The notes under the pieces were generated by a model. That model ran no database searches, was not told the origin of the DNA, and worked only from the letters and a program-made list of their open reading frames with translations. Positions 36,094 through 45,855 of a stretch of DNA of 64,000 nt are shown here, piece after piece. Positions within the stretch are counted from its first letter, which is position 1; each line of letters starts with the position of its first letter. This stretch comes from Stappia indica (lineage in GTDB: Bacteria > Pseudomonadota > Alphaproteobacteria > Rhizobiales > Stappiaceae). Location: assembly GCF_009789575.1 (NCBI RefSeq), contig NZ_CP046908.1, forward strand, positions 4,865,001 to 4,929,000, in the 5' to 3' direction. The position numbers were made by a program, and so were the translations under genes.

Positions 36094-37083
36094 ATGGCCG
36101 AAGAAACTGTTCTGGTGACGGGAGGGGGCGGCTATATCGGCTCGCATTGCTGCAAGGCGCTGCGCCGTGCGGGCTATCTTCCCGTTGCCTTCGACAATTT
36201 CGCCACCGGCTGGCGCGAGGCGGTGCGCTTCGGCCCGCTGGAGGAGGGCGACCTTTCCGACCGCGCGCGGCTCGACGAGGTCTTCGCCCGGTGGAAGCCG
36301 GTCGCCGTCATGCACTTTGCCGCGCTCTCCCAGGTGGGCGAGTCGATCCGGGATCCGGGCCGCTACTGGCGCGGCAATGTCGGCGCCACGCTGACCCTGA
36401 TCGAGGCGGCGATTGCCGCCGGCTGCCTCGACTTCGTCTTCTCCTCCACCTGCGCCACCTATGGCGAGCAGGACGGCGTGATGCTGGACGAGGACACCTC
36501 GCAGGCCCCGATCAACGCCTATGGCGCCTCCAAGCGGGCGATCGAGGACATGCTGCGCGACTTCTCGATCTCGGCCGGCCTGCGCCACACCATCTTCCGC
36601 TATTTCAACGTGGCCGGCGCCGATCCCGACGGCGAGATCGGCGAGTGCCACGTGCCGGAAACCCACCTCATTCCGCTGGTGCTCGACGCGATCAGCGGCC
36701 GGCGCGACGCGATCACCATCTTCGGCACCGACTACAGGACGCCGGACGGCACCTGCATCCGCGACTACGTGCATGTGTGCGATCTCGTCGATGCGCATCT
36801 GTCCGGCCTCGACTGGCTGAGGCAGGGCAACAGCAACCGCGTCTTTTGCCTCGGCACGGGGCGCGGGTTCTCCGTGCGCGAGGTGATCGAGGCCGCCGCC
36901 CGCATCACCGGCCAGCCGGTGCCGGTGCTGGAAGGCGCCCGCCGCGAGGGCGATGCGACGCAGCTGGTCTGCGGCTCGACCCGGGCGCGCACGGAGCTCG
37001 GCTGGGACCCGCAGCGCTCCACCCTCGACGAGATGATTTCCGACGCGTGGCGCTGGCACCAGCGCGGCGCCTACACGACCTGA
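36094..37083 (+). CDS. galE: UDP-glucose 4-epimerase (second copy)
   Basis: This 329-residue extended SDR has TGGGGYIGS (res ~9-17), SSTCATYG, catalytic pair in NAYGASK, and RYFNVAGADPDGEIGE, all GalE-type. It is close in length to the galE at 7598 but clearly diverged. It interconverts UDP-glucose and UDP-galactose (or the N-acetyl forms). A CRP-like palindrome lies 60 bases upstream and the giant glycosyltransferase starts 33 bases downstream, suggesting that this copy supplies the substrate for that enzyme. Confidence 0.93.
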   Translation: MAEETVLVTGGGGYIGSHCCKALRRAGYLPVAFDNFATGWREAVRFGPLEEGDLSDRARLDEVFARWKPVAVMHFAALSQVGESIRDPGRYWRGNVGATLTLIEAAIAAGCLDFVFSSTCATYGEQDGVMLDEDTSQAPINAYGASKRAIEDMLRDFSISAGLRHTIFRYFNVAGADPDGEIGECHVPETHLIPLVLDAISGRRDAITIFGTDYRTPDGTCIRDYVHVCDLVDAHLSGLDWLRQGNSNRVFCLGTGRGFSVREVIEAAARITGQPVPVLEGARREGDATQLVCGSTRARTELGWDPQRSTLDEMISDAWRWHQRGAYTT

Positions 37084-37115
37084 ATGACCGGCAAGACCTG
37101 CAGATCGGGACAGCG

Positions 37116-40100
37116 ATGTTGAACACTGGGACGAACAGGCCTTCGAAGAACAAGCTGCTGGCCAATCTTGCCTTCTGGCGCGGGCCGCGTCCCGACTTTC
37201 ATGTCGACAAGACGGGCCCGAGGCTGATCGCCGGCTGGGCCTGGTGGCCGGGCCGTCCGGGCGAGCGCATCAGCATCGAGATCCTGAACGGCGCGCAGGT
37301 GGTCGCCACCGTCGAGGCCGACCAGTTCCGCGACGACCTGCTGAAAGCGGGCAAGGGCGACGGCGCCCATGGTTTCCTGATCACCCTGCCGGAGCCGGGC
37401 GTCACCGGCCGGCTCGGCCTGCGCTGCAAGGGCGCGCGCCGTCCGTTCTGGCAGGCGCCGCGCGTTGCCGCCGGCAAGGTGCAGTTTCATATCGACAGCA
37501 AGACGCCCGGCCGCATCACCGGCTGGGCCTGGATGCCGAAGCGGCCGGGCGAGCGCGTGCGCATCGAGGCCGTGGCCGACGGCCGGGTGGTCGCCAGCAC
37601 CACTGCCGACGGGTACCGCGAGGACCTGAAGCAGGCCGGCAAGGGCGACGGTGCCCATGCGTTCGACATGCATCTGCCGGAGGAGGTGGCGAAGACGCCG
37701 CCGGCGCGGCTCAGCCTGCGCCTTGCCGGTGCGCGCGTGCCGTTCCACGTCTTCCCGCAGGCGGCCTCCGCCTCGGCGCTCGACTTCGCTATGGATACGG
37801 TGAGCGACGAGGGCATCGTCGGCTGGATCTGGGCCCCGGCAACGCCGGAAAAGCGCCTGCCGTTGGAACTGGTCGAGGACGGCGTGGTGCTGGCCGAGAC
37901 CGTGGCCGACCTCTACCGCCAGGACCTGGCCGATGCCGGCAAGGCCGGCGGCTCCTGCATGTTCCGCTTCGCCATCCCGGCCGTGCTGCGCGACGGCCGT
38001 TCGCACGCCATCGAGCTGCGATGCAAGGGGCGGCCGAAGCCCTTCCACGTGGTGGGGGCCCGCAGCTTCGCCAAGGTGCGCTGCGAGCTGTCGCGGCTGA
38101 CGCCGCTGGCCGTCGACGGTGCGGCCTGGCTGCCGCAAGGTGCCGGCAGGTCGGTGGATATCGAGATCTCGCTCGACGGCAAGGTGGTGCATAAGGGCGC
38201 GACCGATGCCCTGCATGCCTTCTCCTGGCGGGCGGCGCCTGCCGACATCGCCGCGCTGGTCAAGTCGGCCGGCACGGACACTCCGGCAAAGGTGCGCGTT
38301 GCCGTGAGCACCAACGGCCAGCCGGCAGGCTCGGCGCAGGTGCCGCTGCATATCGCCTCCGATGGTGCGCTTGCCGTCGCGGTGACAGAGGTCTCCGACC
38401 GCAGGATCGCCGGGCAGGGGCTGTTGCTGAAGGCGGCGAGCGGGCCCTGCGGCGTATGGATCGGCGAACGCCGGGTCGCGGAGCTTTCCGCCGGACCGGA
38501 TTTCGCCTTCGACACGCATGTGCCCGCCCTGAAGCTGGCAGACGGGACGCACAAGGTCCGCATCGGCGCGGCGGATGCCGCCGGCCAGCCGGGCACTGTG
38601 GCGGTTTCCCGGGACCTCTCCTTCCGGCGCTTCGAGCTGTCGATGGACATCGTCGACGACCGGATTTCCGGCAAGGTCGTCGACCGCTGGCAGGACAACC
38701 GCGAGACCGCGGTGGAAATCCTGATCGACGACAAGCCGGTGGCCATCGAGGTCGCCCGCGGATTGCCGGACGACGATGTCGGCATCGGCCGGTTTGCGGT
38801 GTCCATCTCGGCGCGCTGGCGCGACGGGCTGCCGCACCGGGTCGAGGCCCGCATCGTCGGCGAGGAGAGCCGCTGGCCGGAGCGGCCGCTGATGTTCCGC
38901 GCGGGCGAGCCGCGCACCAATGCGCTGACCCGCGTCGAATATTTCGGCGGCGCGGTGTCCGGCTGGGTGGTTCTGCCGTGGGACGGCGAGGCGGTCGCCG
39001 AGGTCTCGCTGATCGTCGACGGCAAGGTGGTGGAGACCCGCCTCGCGCGCGATTCCCATCCGCAGCTCGCCGCCGAAAGCTTCCTCACCGATGCGCACGG
39101 CTTCCGCTTCGAGCGCGCCATCCCGGAAAAGGCCGCCGTGCGCGTGCGTGCCACGTTCGACGGGCGGGTGCTGCTCGACCAGGCGGTCTCGACCGGCGGC
39201 GGGGCGTACCGGCTGCAGGACGCGGGCCATGGCCGCACCGGCGCCTGTTTCGTCATGCCCGATCCGCTCGCCAATGCGCAGTCGCGCGAGGAGGCGCGCG
39301 CCGTGCTGCTGGCAGCGGCGGCTGCCGCGCGCGCCGACGTTGCGCCGATCACCATCGTGTCCTGCGGCCACCGCGCTTCGCTGCGCGGTGCGAGCGGCGA
39401 TCTCGCCCCGCTGGTGGAGGATCTCATCGGCCGCGAGAATGCCGGCCTGCTGGCAAGCGCGGCCTTCGTGCCGTTGCCGCAGGCGGTGCTGCCCTCGACG
39501 GCCGGCGGGATGCAGGAGCGGGCCTATGCGCTGGACCTGTGGGCGCGGGCCAATGCCTTCTCGCTGATCGCCGGCACCAGCCGGTCCGGCATCCTGTCCT
39601 ATTGCGCCACCTCGCGCCGCCAGGGCTTGCTGCCGGCGGCAACGCAGGTGGTGATGCTGGCCGATACCTTCGCCGTGCAGGACCTGCTCGACCGCGACCA
39701 GCTGCTGGAACGGCCCGAACTGCTGGTGGAAGAGGCGCTGGAAAAGGCGGCCCTTGCCGCCTGCACCCGGATCCTTGCGCCCTCCGCGCACGTGCTGGAG
39801 ACCTGCACCGCCCTGGAGCCGTCGGCCGGCGAGCGCGCTCTCGTCGTCCCGGTGGAGGTCGGCACGGCGGCAAGCGCCGCCGGTTTCCCGCAGGAGGGGG
39901 ACGAGCGCCGCTGGCTGGTCTTCGCCGCGCCCTTGCGCACGCGCACCGGCCTCGTTCAGCTCTGCGATGCCCTCGACCGCTTGATGCGCCGGCCCGGCAT
40001 CGATCCGGACACGGTCGGCGTGGTCTTTGCCGGCACCGAGGACTGGGTGCGCGGCCGGCGCGCCAGCGCCTATATCCGCGAGCGCGCCCGCAAGTGGCGC

Positions 40101-42176
40101 TTCGACCTGCGCATCCACCTGGATCTGACGCTCGACAGTTTCGCCGGGCTGCTCGGCTCGTTCGCCGCAAACGGCATCGGTATTCGCCTGCCGGCGGTCG
40201 AAGGCACCGCCTGGGACGGCCTTGCCTGTGCTGCCGGGCTTCCCCTGGCCGACCTGACCTCGGTGCGTGCGGGCAATGCCACCGACCTTGCCGATGCGCT
40301 GGAAGCCGTACTCTGCGGTGCCCGCGCGCCGCAGGCCCCGGGCGCTGCCGCAGCTGCAATGGGCGCTGCCCTTGCACGGGAGGTGGAGGCTGCCGTGCCG
40401 CAGACGGCGAGCGCCGCAAACGCAGCGCCGCGTCCGCGCGTCAGCGTCTGCATCAGCCATTTCAACCGCACCAGCCTGCTGCGGCAGACGCTCGCCTCGG
40501 TGCTGGCCTGCGGCTATCGGGAGCTGGAGATCGTCGTCGTCGACGACGGCAGCGCCGTGCCGGGCATTGCCGGGGAACTGGCGGAGATCGAGGCGGAGCT
40601 TGCCGCCGTCAACGGCAAGGTCGTGCGCCAGCCGAACAGCTATCTGGGCGCGGCCCGCAACACAGCGGTGCGCAATTCGACCGGCGAGCTGATCGTCTTC
40701 ATGGACGACGACAATCTCGCCCATCCGGGCATGATCGACGCCTTCGTCGATGCGCATCTGGCGACCGGGGCGGACATCGTCACCTCGCGCTTTGCCATGT
40801 TCGACGGCACCGACGCCATAGAGCCCGGCCGCGACATCCCGCGCGAGATCGGCGTGCCGCTGATCCCCGATCTTGCCGTCGGCGTGCTGTCCAACTGCTT
40901 CGGCGATGCCAACATGCTGATCACCCGCGCGGCCTTCGAGACCATCGGCGGGTTCACCGAGGACTTCGGCCGCGGCCACGAGGACTGGGAGCTGTTTGCG
41001 AGGGCGAGCACGCTCGGCCTGCGGCACGAGCTGCTGAACCGGGCGCATTTCTGGTACCGGGTGGCGGCGCAAAGCATGCTGCGCGGACGCGAGAGCGCGC
41101 AGGTCGACTTCCAGCGCAACATCCGCGCCTATTCCCACGAGCTGCCGCACGGCATCCACCGCATGCTGATGCTGGCGCAGGGCCTGACCCAGCGCTGGGA
41201 CCAGCCGCCGGTCGATCCGCATCTGCCGGCCCGCAGCGGGTTGCCGGTCGCCGGGCGCATCGCCTATGGCCGTGTCGCCGTGATCATGCGCACCAAGGAC
41301 CGGCCGATCCTGCTGCAGCGCGCGCTCGACAGCGTGCTGTCGCAGACCTACACGGACTGGGCGCTGGTCGTGGTCAACGACGGCGGCGATCCCGAGCCCG
41401 TGCGCCAGCTGGTGGAGGCGCGCCGCGCTGCCTTTCAGGGGCGGGTGCTGGTGATCAACAATCCCGTCTCGACCGGCATGGAGAACGCCTCGAATGCCGG
41501 CGTCACCAACTCGGCGAGCGAGTTCCTCGTCGTGCATGACGACGACGACGCCTGGGACCCGAAGTTCCTGGAGCGCTGCATCTCCCATCTCGACACCTCG
41601 TCGCCGGAGGTTGGCGGCGTGGTCACCCATGCGACCGTGGTGATCGAGGATATCGAGGGCGAGGAGGTCATCGAGCGCCAGCGGTTCCTGTTCAAGAACA
41701 TGGAGGCGCTGGAGCTGACGCGGCTTTCGGTGGAGAACCAGTTCCCGCCGATCTCCTTCCTGTTCCGCCGCGTGGTGATGGAAACGGTCGGCCTGTTCGA
41801 CGGCGAGCTGCCGGTGCTGGGCGACTGGGACTTCCACCTGCGCGCGGCGCAGCGCTTCCGCATCGACGTGCTGCGCGAGCCGCTGGCCTTCTACCACCAC
41901 CGCTCCGCCGGCACGACGAGCGAATACGGCAACACGGTCGTGGCGCAGAAGGACGTACACCGGATCCAGCGCGCACTCTACATCAACCGGCACATGCGCG
42001 AAGGGATGGGCCAGGGCAGCGGCGAGGGGCAGATGCTCTACATGGGCGAAATGCACCGCGAGGTGACGGACGAGCTGCGCGAGATGCGCCAGCACATGCA
42101 CTGGCTGGAGAAGCTGCTCAACGACCGGGGCGATCACATGAAGCATATCGAAAAGCTGATCACCAGGCGCCGTTGA
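37116..42176 (+). CDS. Giant multidomain glycosyltransferase with N-terminal FHID/GW repeat array
   Basis: This protein of 1686 residues starts with seven degenerate copies, by my reading, of a ~95-residue module (res ~20-700). The first three are clearest: FHVD/FHID, then GWAWWP or GWAWMP, RDDL or REDL, AGKGDGAHGF, and a conserved loop before the next copy. The modules look all-beta and lack catalytic motifs. Next is a GT-B-like region (~700-1100, with GTSRSGILSYCATS and VVFAGTEDW), then two GT2 domains. The first (~1107-1340) has ISHFNRTSLLRQTL, VVDDGS and MDDDN; the second (~1384-1600) has IMRTKDRPILLQRALDSVL, VVNDGGD and HDDDDAW. A coiled-coil tail ends the protein. ATG at 37116 follows galE by 33 bases; the longer upstream frame lies over galE. 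Probably a cytoplasmic, membrane-bound enzyme adding several sugars, with the repeats binding glycan or partners. Confidence 0.85.
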   Translation: MLNTGTNRPSKNKLLANLAFWRGPRPDFHVDKTGPRLIAGWAWWPGRPGERISIEILNGAQVVATVEADQFRDDLLKAGKGDGAHGFLITLPEPGVTGRLGLRCKGARRPFWQAPRVAAGKVQFHIDSKTPGRITGWAWMPKRPGERVRIEAVADGRVVASTTADGYREDLKQAGKGDGAHAFDMHLPEEVAKTPPARLSLRLAGARVPFHVFPQAASASALDFAMDTVSDEGIVGWIWAPATPEKRLPLELVEDGVVLAETVADLYRQDLADAGKAGGSCMFRFAIPAVLRDGRSHAIELRCKGRPKPFHVVGARSFAKVRCELSRLTPLAVDGAAWLPQGAGRSVDIEISLDGKVVHKGATDALHAFSWRAAPADIAALVKSAGTDTPAKVRVAVSTNGQPAGSAQVPLHIASDGALAVAVTEVSDRRIAGQGLLLKAASGPCGVWIGERRVAELSAGPDFAFDTHVPALKLADGTHKVRIGAADAAGQPGTVAVSRDLSFRRFELSMDIVDDRISGKVVDRWQDNRETAVEILIDDKPVAIEVARGLPDDDVGIGRFAVSISARWRDGLPHRVEARIVGEESRWPERPLMFRAGEPRTNALTRVEYFGGAVSGWVVLPWDGEAVAEVSLIVDGKVVETRLARDSHPQLAAESFLTDAHGFRFERAIPEKAAVRVRATFDGRVLLDQAVSTGGGAYRLQDAGHGRTGACFVMPDPLANAQSREEARAVLLAAAAAARADVAPITIVSCGHRASLRGASGDLAPLVEDLIGRENAGLLASAAFVPLPQAVLPSTAGGMQERAYALDLWARANAFSLIAGTSRSGILSYCATSRRQGLLPAATQVVMLADTFAVQDLLDRDQLLERPELLVEEALEKAALAACTRILAPSAHVLETCTALEPSAGERALVVPVEVGTAASAAGFPQEGDERRWLVFAAPLRTRTGLVQLCDALDRLMRRPGIDPDTVGVVFAGTEDWVRGRRASAYIRERARKWRFDLRIHLDLTLDSFAGLLGSFAANGIGIRLPAVEGTAWDGLACAAGLPLADLTSVRAGNATDLADALEAVLCGARAPQAPGAAAAAMGAALAREVEAAVPQTASAANAAPRPRVSVCISHFNRTSLLRQTLASVLACGYRELEIVVVDDGSAVPGIAGELAEIEAELAAVNGKVVRQPNSYLGAARNTAVRNSTGELIVFMDDDNLAHPGMIDAFVDAHLATGADIVTSRFAMFDGTDAIEPGRDIPREIGVPLIPDLAVGVLSNCFGDANMLITRAAFETIGGFTEDFGRGHEDWELFARASTLGLRHELLNRAHFWYRVAAQSMLRGRESAQVDFQRNIRAYSHELPHGIHRMLMLAQGLTQRWDQPPVDPHLPARSGLPVAGRIAYGRVAVIMRTKDRPILLQRALDSVLSQTYTDWALVVVNDGGDPEPVRQLVEARRAAFQGRVLVINNPVSTGMENASNAGVTNSASEFLVVHDDDDAWDPKFLERCISHLDTSSPEVGGVVTHATVVIEDIEGEEVIERQRFLFKNMEALELTRLSVENQFPPISFLFRRVVMETVGLFDGELPVLGDWDFHLRAAQRFRIDVLREPLAFYHHRSAGTTSEYGNTVVAQKDVHRIQRALYINRHMREGMGQGSGEGQMLYMGEMHREVTDELREMRQHMHWLEKLLNDRGDHMKHIEKLITRRR

Positions 42177-42201
42177 CCGGGCGCGCGCGAGGGCAACGCT
42201 C

Positions 42202-44169
42202 ATGACCTTGAACCATCTCGATCTGGACGTGGTGCGGCTTCCCGTTGCCGCAACCCCCGCCGGTGCGGACGAGGAACTGGACTTCGTCCTGCGCCGGCTG
42301 GCGCCCTTCGACGTGATCTCCTTCGACATCTTCGAGACGCTGCTGCGGCGCGTTGGCGTGTTCCGGCCGATCGACCTGTTCCTGACCATCGGCGAGAAGG
42401 CCGGCCCGCTGCTGGGGCTTTCGGCGGCGGAGTTCGCGCGTCTGCGCATGCGCGGCGAGCGCGATGCCCGCTGCGCGCTGGAGGCGCGGCGCGGCCACGA
42501 AGTCACGCTGGCGGAGATGTATGAGCGCATGAATGCGCTGCTGCCGACGCTGGGGCGCGCCAGCGTTTCCCATGCCGCGCTCGCCGAGGCGCAGCGGATC
42601 GAGCAGGAGGTCGAGCTCGAGCACCTCGCCCCGGTTCCGAGCGTCGAGCCGATCTACCACTGGGCGGTGGCGTGCGGAAAGCGCGTCGTCCTCGTCTCGG
42701 ACTTCTACTCCAGCGCCGACTTCATCAACGAGGCGCTGTCACGCAATGGCTACGCGGGCCACGAGCGTCTGTTCGTCTCCTGCGACATCGACCGCACCAA
42801 GCATCATGGCGATCTCTATGCCCATGTCTGCGAGGAGATGGGCGTGAGGCCCCGGCAGATCGCCCATCTCGGCGACAATCCCTGGTCGGACGGCTCGCGT
42901 GCGCTGCAATCCGGCATCACGCATCTGCGCGTCGGCAATCCGGCGGGGCGGCTTGTCGGCCGCTGGCGGATCGACTGGCGCAATCCCAGCCCGCAGCCCT
43001 CCAGCGCGATGTTTGCGGCCGTTGCGGACGATCTCTTCGGCTCCGGCATCGCGCCGCGCGAGCCCGAAGACCTGCCGGTGCTGCAGCGGGTCGGCCGCGA
43101 ATGCCTCGGCCCGCTGCTGTTCGGCATGGCCGGCTGGCTGCACCAGGAGGCGCAGGCGAACGAGACACCGGCGCTGCATTTCTGCTCGCGCGACGGCCTC
43201 GTGATGAAGCGGGCCTTCGACCTCTTTTGCCGGCGCTTCGGCACGAAGACGGAAAGCCGCTACCTGATGGTCTCGCGCCAGGCGATCTACCGGGCCCGCG
43301 CGGTGAGCGAGCCGGAGGCGGCGGCCGCACTCTTCGCCCAGAACTGGGCGCGGCTGACGCCGGCCGACGCGCTGGCCCGCTGGGGGCTGGATCCGCAGGA
43401 GTTTGCAGCCGAGATCCGCAGCGCGGGCTTCTCATCCCCGCAGGACGTGGTGGCCATCGGCGACCGGGCCGGGGCGGGGCGCTTCGCCAAACTCTTCGAG
43501 GCGTGCCGGGCAGCGCTGCAGGCCGCCAACCAGGCGCATGCGGACCTTTTCGCCGACTATCTGGCGCAGAAAGGGGTGATCGGCGCGCAGGCCGTCACGC
43601 TGGTCGATATTGGCTGGCACGGCTCGCTGCAGAAGGGGCTTGGCGAGGTGCTGCGCGCGCGCGGCTGGAGCGGCCATCTGGCGGGGCGCTATCTCGGCCT
43701 CTTCCTCGACAGGGCGGCGCTGACCGGCTTCGATGCGGCGGGCTATCTGTTTTCGCTCGACGGCACCGTGCGGGCGCAGGCGCTGCGCAAGAGCCCGAGC
43801 CTGGTCGAACTGCTGCACACCGCCGGGCACGGCTCGACGGCGGGCTATCGCCGGACGCCGCAGGGCATCGTCGCGACGTGCGAAGAGCGTCCCGACGAGG
43901 AGCGCCAGCATGCGGATGCCATCGGTCCGATCCAGGAAGCGGCGCTCGCCTTTGTCGAGGAGATGCTGGCCAATCCCCGCCTGGGCGCCGGTGCGCTCGA
44001 TCCGGCGGACGCCTTCCGCGGGCTCGACCGGCTGCTCGGCCGGCCGTCTCCCGACGAGGTCGAGATCATCGGCCGGCTGCGGATCGCGGCGAACTACGGC
44101 GCCACCGCGACCAGCACTGCCTTGACGGACCGATCTCCGGAAGGATATCGACTCTGGAACGTGGGTTGA
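42202..44169 (+). CDS. HAD-like protein of polysaccharide clusters (COG5610-like)
   Basis: This 655-residue protein has an N-terminal HAD domain with motif I SFDIFETLLRR (res ~35-45), LVSDFYSSADF and AHLGDNPWSDGSRA. The first Asp of motif I is present but the second is Phe (DIF), as usual in this group, which argues against ordinary phosphatase chemistry. The C-terminal ~400 residues (for example HFCSRDGLVMKRAF and TLVDIGWHGSLQKGLGE) form a second domain found with it in capsule and O-antigen loci. It starts 25 bases after the giant glycosyltransferase and is in the same run. The function is unknown; a role in sugar transfer or modification is inferred from context. Confidence 0.75.
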   Translation: MTLNHLDLDVVRLPVAATPAGADEELDFVLRRLAPFDVISFDIFETLLRRVGVFRPIDLFLTIGEKAGPLLGLSAAEFARLRMRGERDARCALEARRGHEVTLAEMYERMNALLPTLGRASVSHAALAEAQRIEQEVELEHLAPVPSVEPIYHWAVACGKRVVLVSDFYSSADFINEALSRNGYAGHERLFVSCDIDRTKHHGDLYAHVCEEMGVRPRQIAHLGDNPWSDGSRALQSGITHLRVGNPAGRLVGRWRIDWRNPSPQPSSAMFAAVADDLFGSGIAPREPEDLPVLQRVGRECLGPLLFGMAGWLHQEAQANETPALHFCSRDGLVMKRAFDLFCRRFGTKTESRYLMVSRQAIYRARAVSEPEAAAALFAQNWARLTPADALARWGLDPQEFAAEIRSAGFSSPQDVVAIGDRAGAGRFAKLFEACRAALQAANQAHADLFADYLAQKGVIGAQAVTLVDIGWHGSLQKGLGEVLRARGWSGHLAGRYLGLFLDRAALTGFDAAGYLFSLDGTVRAQALRKSPSLVELLHTAGHGSTAGYRRTPQGIVATCEERPDEERQHADAIGPIQEAALAFVEEMLANPRLGAGALDPADAFRGLDRLLGRPSPDEVEIIGRLRIAANYGATATSTALTDRSPEGYRLWNVG

Positions 44170-44209
44170 GCAACTCGGTTTCGTCTTGCGAGAAAATCAG
44201 GAAAAGTGA

Positions 44210-44872
44210 ATGGCCGTCGTTCTGAACAACCATAACATTGTGTATTTCCCGGTTCCGAAGACAGCTTGTACTTCTCTGAAAATGCTCATGTTCGAGTTGA
44301 ACCATGGGCGCAAGTTCGAGATGTACGAGGAGGACGGTGTTCTCAAGCACATTCACAACGCCGCCTATGGGACACCCGCGTTTGCGGATGTCGACCGGAG
44401 CCCTTTTGCTGGAATGACGCGGGTGGCCGTCATTCGTGATCCTATCACCCGTTTGCTTTCGGCCTTCAGCAATCGCGTGGCATTCCATCGGGAGCTCTCG
44501 GAGAACCACATCGACGTCGATCTGGCGTCTCGGCTCGGGGTTCATCCCAATCCGTCACCGGACCATTTCTTCAATAATCTCGGTAAGTTCCGTATTCTTT
44601 CCGGGTCTATCAGGCATCACACGGATCCGGTGTCCGCGTTTCTCGGTCCCGATCTTGCCTATTATCATCGGGTTTTCCGCATCGAGGAGATCGGCGGCCT
44701 GGTGGACCTGTTGTCCAACGCGGTCGGACGCCCCCTTGAGCTCGGTCGCGAGCAGGTGGGAGGAGACAAGATCCACTTCAAGGATCTTGGCCCGCGTGCA
44801 CAGAGGAATCTTGTTGAGTACTGCTACGGCGATTATGCGTTGATGAGAGGATTCTATTCCGCTCAATACTAA
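44210..44872 (+). CDS. Sulfotransferase (PAPS-dependent, low GC)
   Basis: This 220-residue protein has the 5'-phosphosulfate-binding motif FPVPKTACTSLKMLM (res ~13-27) and the 3'-phosphate-binding motif VAVIRDPITRLLSAF (~72-86), the two PAPS-binding hallmarks of the sulfotransferase 2 family. It should move sulfate from PAPS to the capsule polysaccharide, explaining the two PAPS-forming modules in the region. Base composition drops to about 50-55% G+C here, far below the neighbours, which indicates acquisition from elsewhere. The next gene starts 3 bases after its stop. The exact acceptor sugar is unknown. Confidence 0.85.
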   Translation: MAVVLNNHNIVYFPVPKTACTSLKMLMFELNHGRKFEMYEEDGVLKHIHNAAYGTPAFADVDRSPFAGMTRVAVIRDPITRLLSAFSNRVAFHRELSENHIDVDLASRLGVHPNPSPDHFFNNLGKFRILSGSIRHHTDPVSAFLGPDLAYYHRVFRIEEIGGLVDLLSNAVGRPLELGREQVGGDKIHFKDLGPRAQRNLVEYCYGDYALMRGFYSAQY

Positions 44873-44875
44873 ATT

Positions 44876-45775
44876 ATGGAAGGAAAAGTGGTGAATAAGG
44901 ATGATGTAATTCGCGCGCATGGCCCTTGGACTGCGCATAATATTGAGTATTCACCCGGAGAATTTACAATTGCTCCTGGGGGTAACGCTGATTGGATTAG
45001 GGAGCGCGCTACTTTTTATGCTGCGTGTGCAGAGTACTCCCTGGGGCGTCCCTTTGCCTCGCTAAGGACTTTGGATCTGGGCTGTCTTGAGGGAGGGATG
45101 TCATTTCACTTTGCAAAATTTGGTGCCAAAGCTCTCGGTTTGGAAGTGAGAGAAAGTAATGTTGCGAAATGCAATTTCACTGCAAGCGCAGCTAAACTAG
45201 ATAATCTTTCGTTTATTCAGGGAGATATGCTGGATATTCCATCTGATATTGGTAAATTCGACGTAATTCTTGCTGCTGGGATTCTTTATCATGTTGACGC
45301 TCCCGACCTGCTGGGCTTCCTTACGAGGTTGCGAGAGATTTGTAGCGGCGTAGTTATTTTCGATACGCACGTTGCAATGGATTGCTTGGAGGTTTTCGAG
45401 GCGGGCTCAAGTGGAAAGATCTATGGACGGTCTATCGTCGAGCACGAGGGTGGTAGCTCCGACGGGGCTAAAGATAAGCGATCTTGGGCCTCTCATCGAA
45501 ATGACTATGCCTTTTGGCCGACTGAACGAAGCTTGATGAATTTGCTTAACGAAGCTGGGTTTGTATTTGCATATAAGCCGATGCTGCCATTTCTTGAGTG
45601 GCCGTGGAAGGATCGCGGTATCTGGATTGCGGACACTCGCAAATCTCAGTTGCTAAGCCAGTGCAAGCATAGGAAGTACAGGGACCCAGACGCACGACCG
45701 CAAGATCATCCGTTCTTTGGAAGGCCGGAGCAGATCAGGGCAAGAAATCCGTCTACAAAGCGGCTTTATGATTAG
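44876..45775 (+). CDS. SAM-dependent methyltransferase (low GC)
   Basis: This 299-residue protein has the SAM motif TLDLGCLEGGMSFHFA (res ~64-79), GLEVRESNVAKC, and ILAAGILYHVDAPDLL. Its G+C is roughly 45-48%, against about two thirds in flanking genes, with AT-rich codons throughout, so it was almost certainly transferred in together with the sulfotransferase ahead of it. GTG at 44891, preceded by GGAAGGA, is a good alternative start. Layout resembles the methyltransferase-like protein at 31182. The role is probably modification of the polymer or its precursor. Confidence 0.85.
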   Translation: MEGKVVNKDDVIRAHGPWTAHNIEYSPGEFTIAPGGNADWIRERATFYAACAEYSLGRPFASLRTLDLGCLEGGMSFHFAKFGAKALGLEVRESNVAKCNFTASAAKLDNLSFIQGDMLDIPSDIGKFDVILAAGILYHVDAPDLLGFLTRLREICSGVVIFDTHVAMDCLEVFEAGSSGKIYGRSIVEHEGGSSDGAKDKRSWASHRNDYAFWPTERSLMNLLNEAGFVFAYKPMLPFLEWPWKDRGIWIADTRKSQLLSQCKHRKYRDPDARPQDHPFFGRPEQIRARNPSTKRLYD

Positions 45776-45855
45776 GTTGAAACACTAGGCAAATTATCCT
45801 CGCCTGTCTTGTGGGTGCTAAAGTTTCCCAGAGACAAGAAGGAGGAGTTAGTCTA

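Noticed and set aside
37071-42530. 1819-codon open frame on the minus strand
   Set aside because: It lies opposite the giant glycosyltransferase and HAD gene, has no recognisable motif, and is low in complexity (Arg, Ala, Gly, His).
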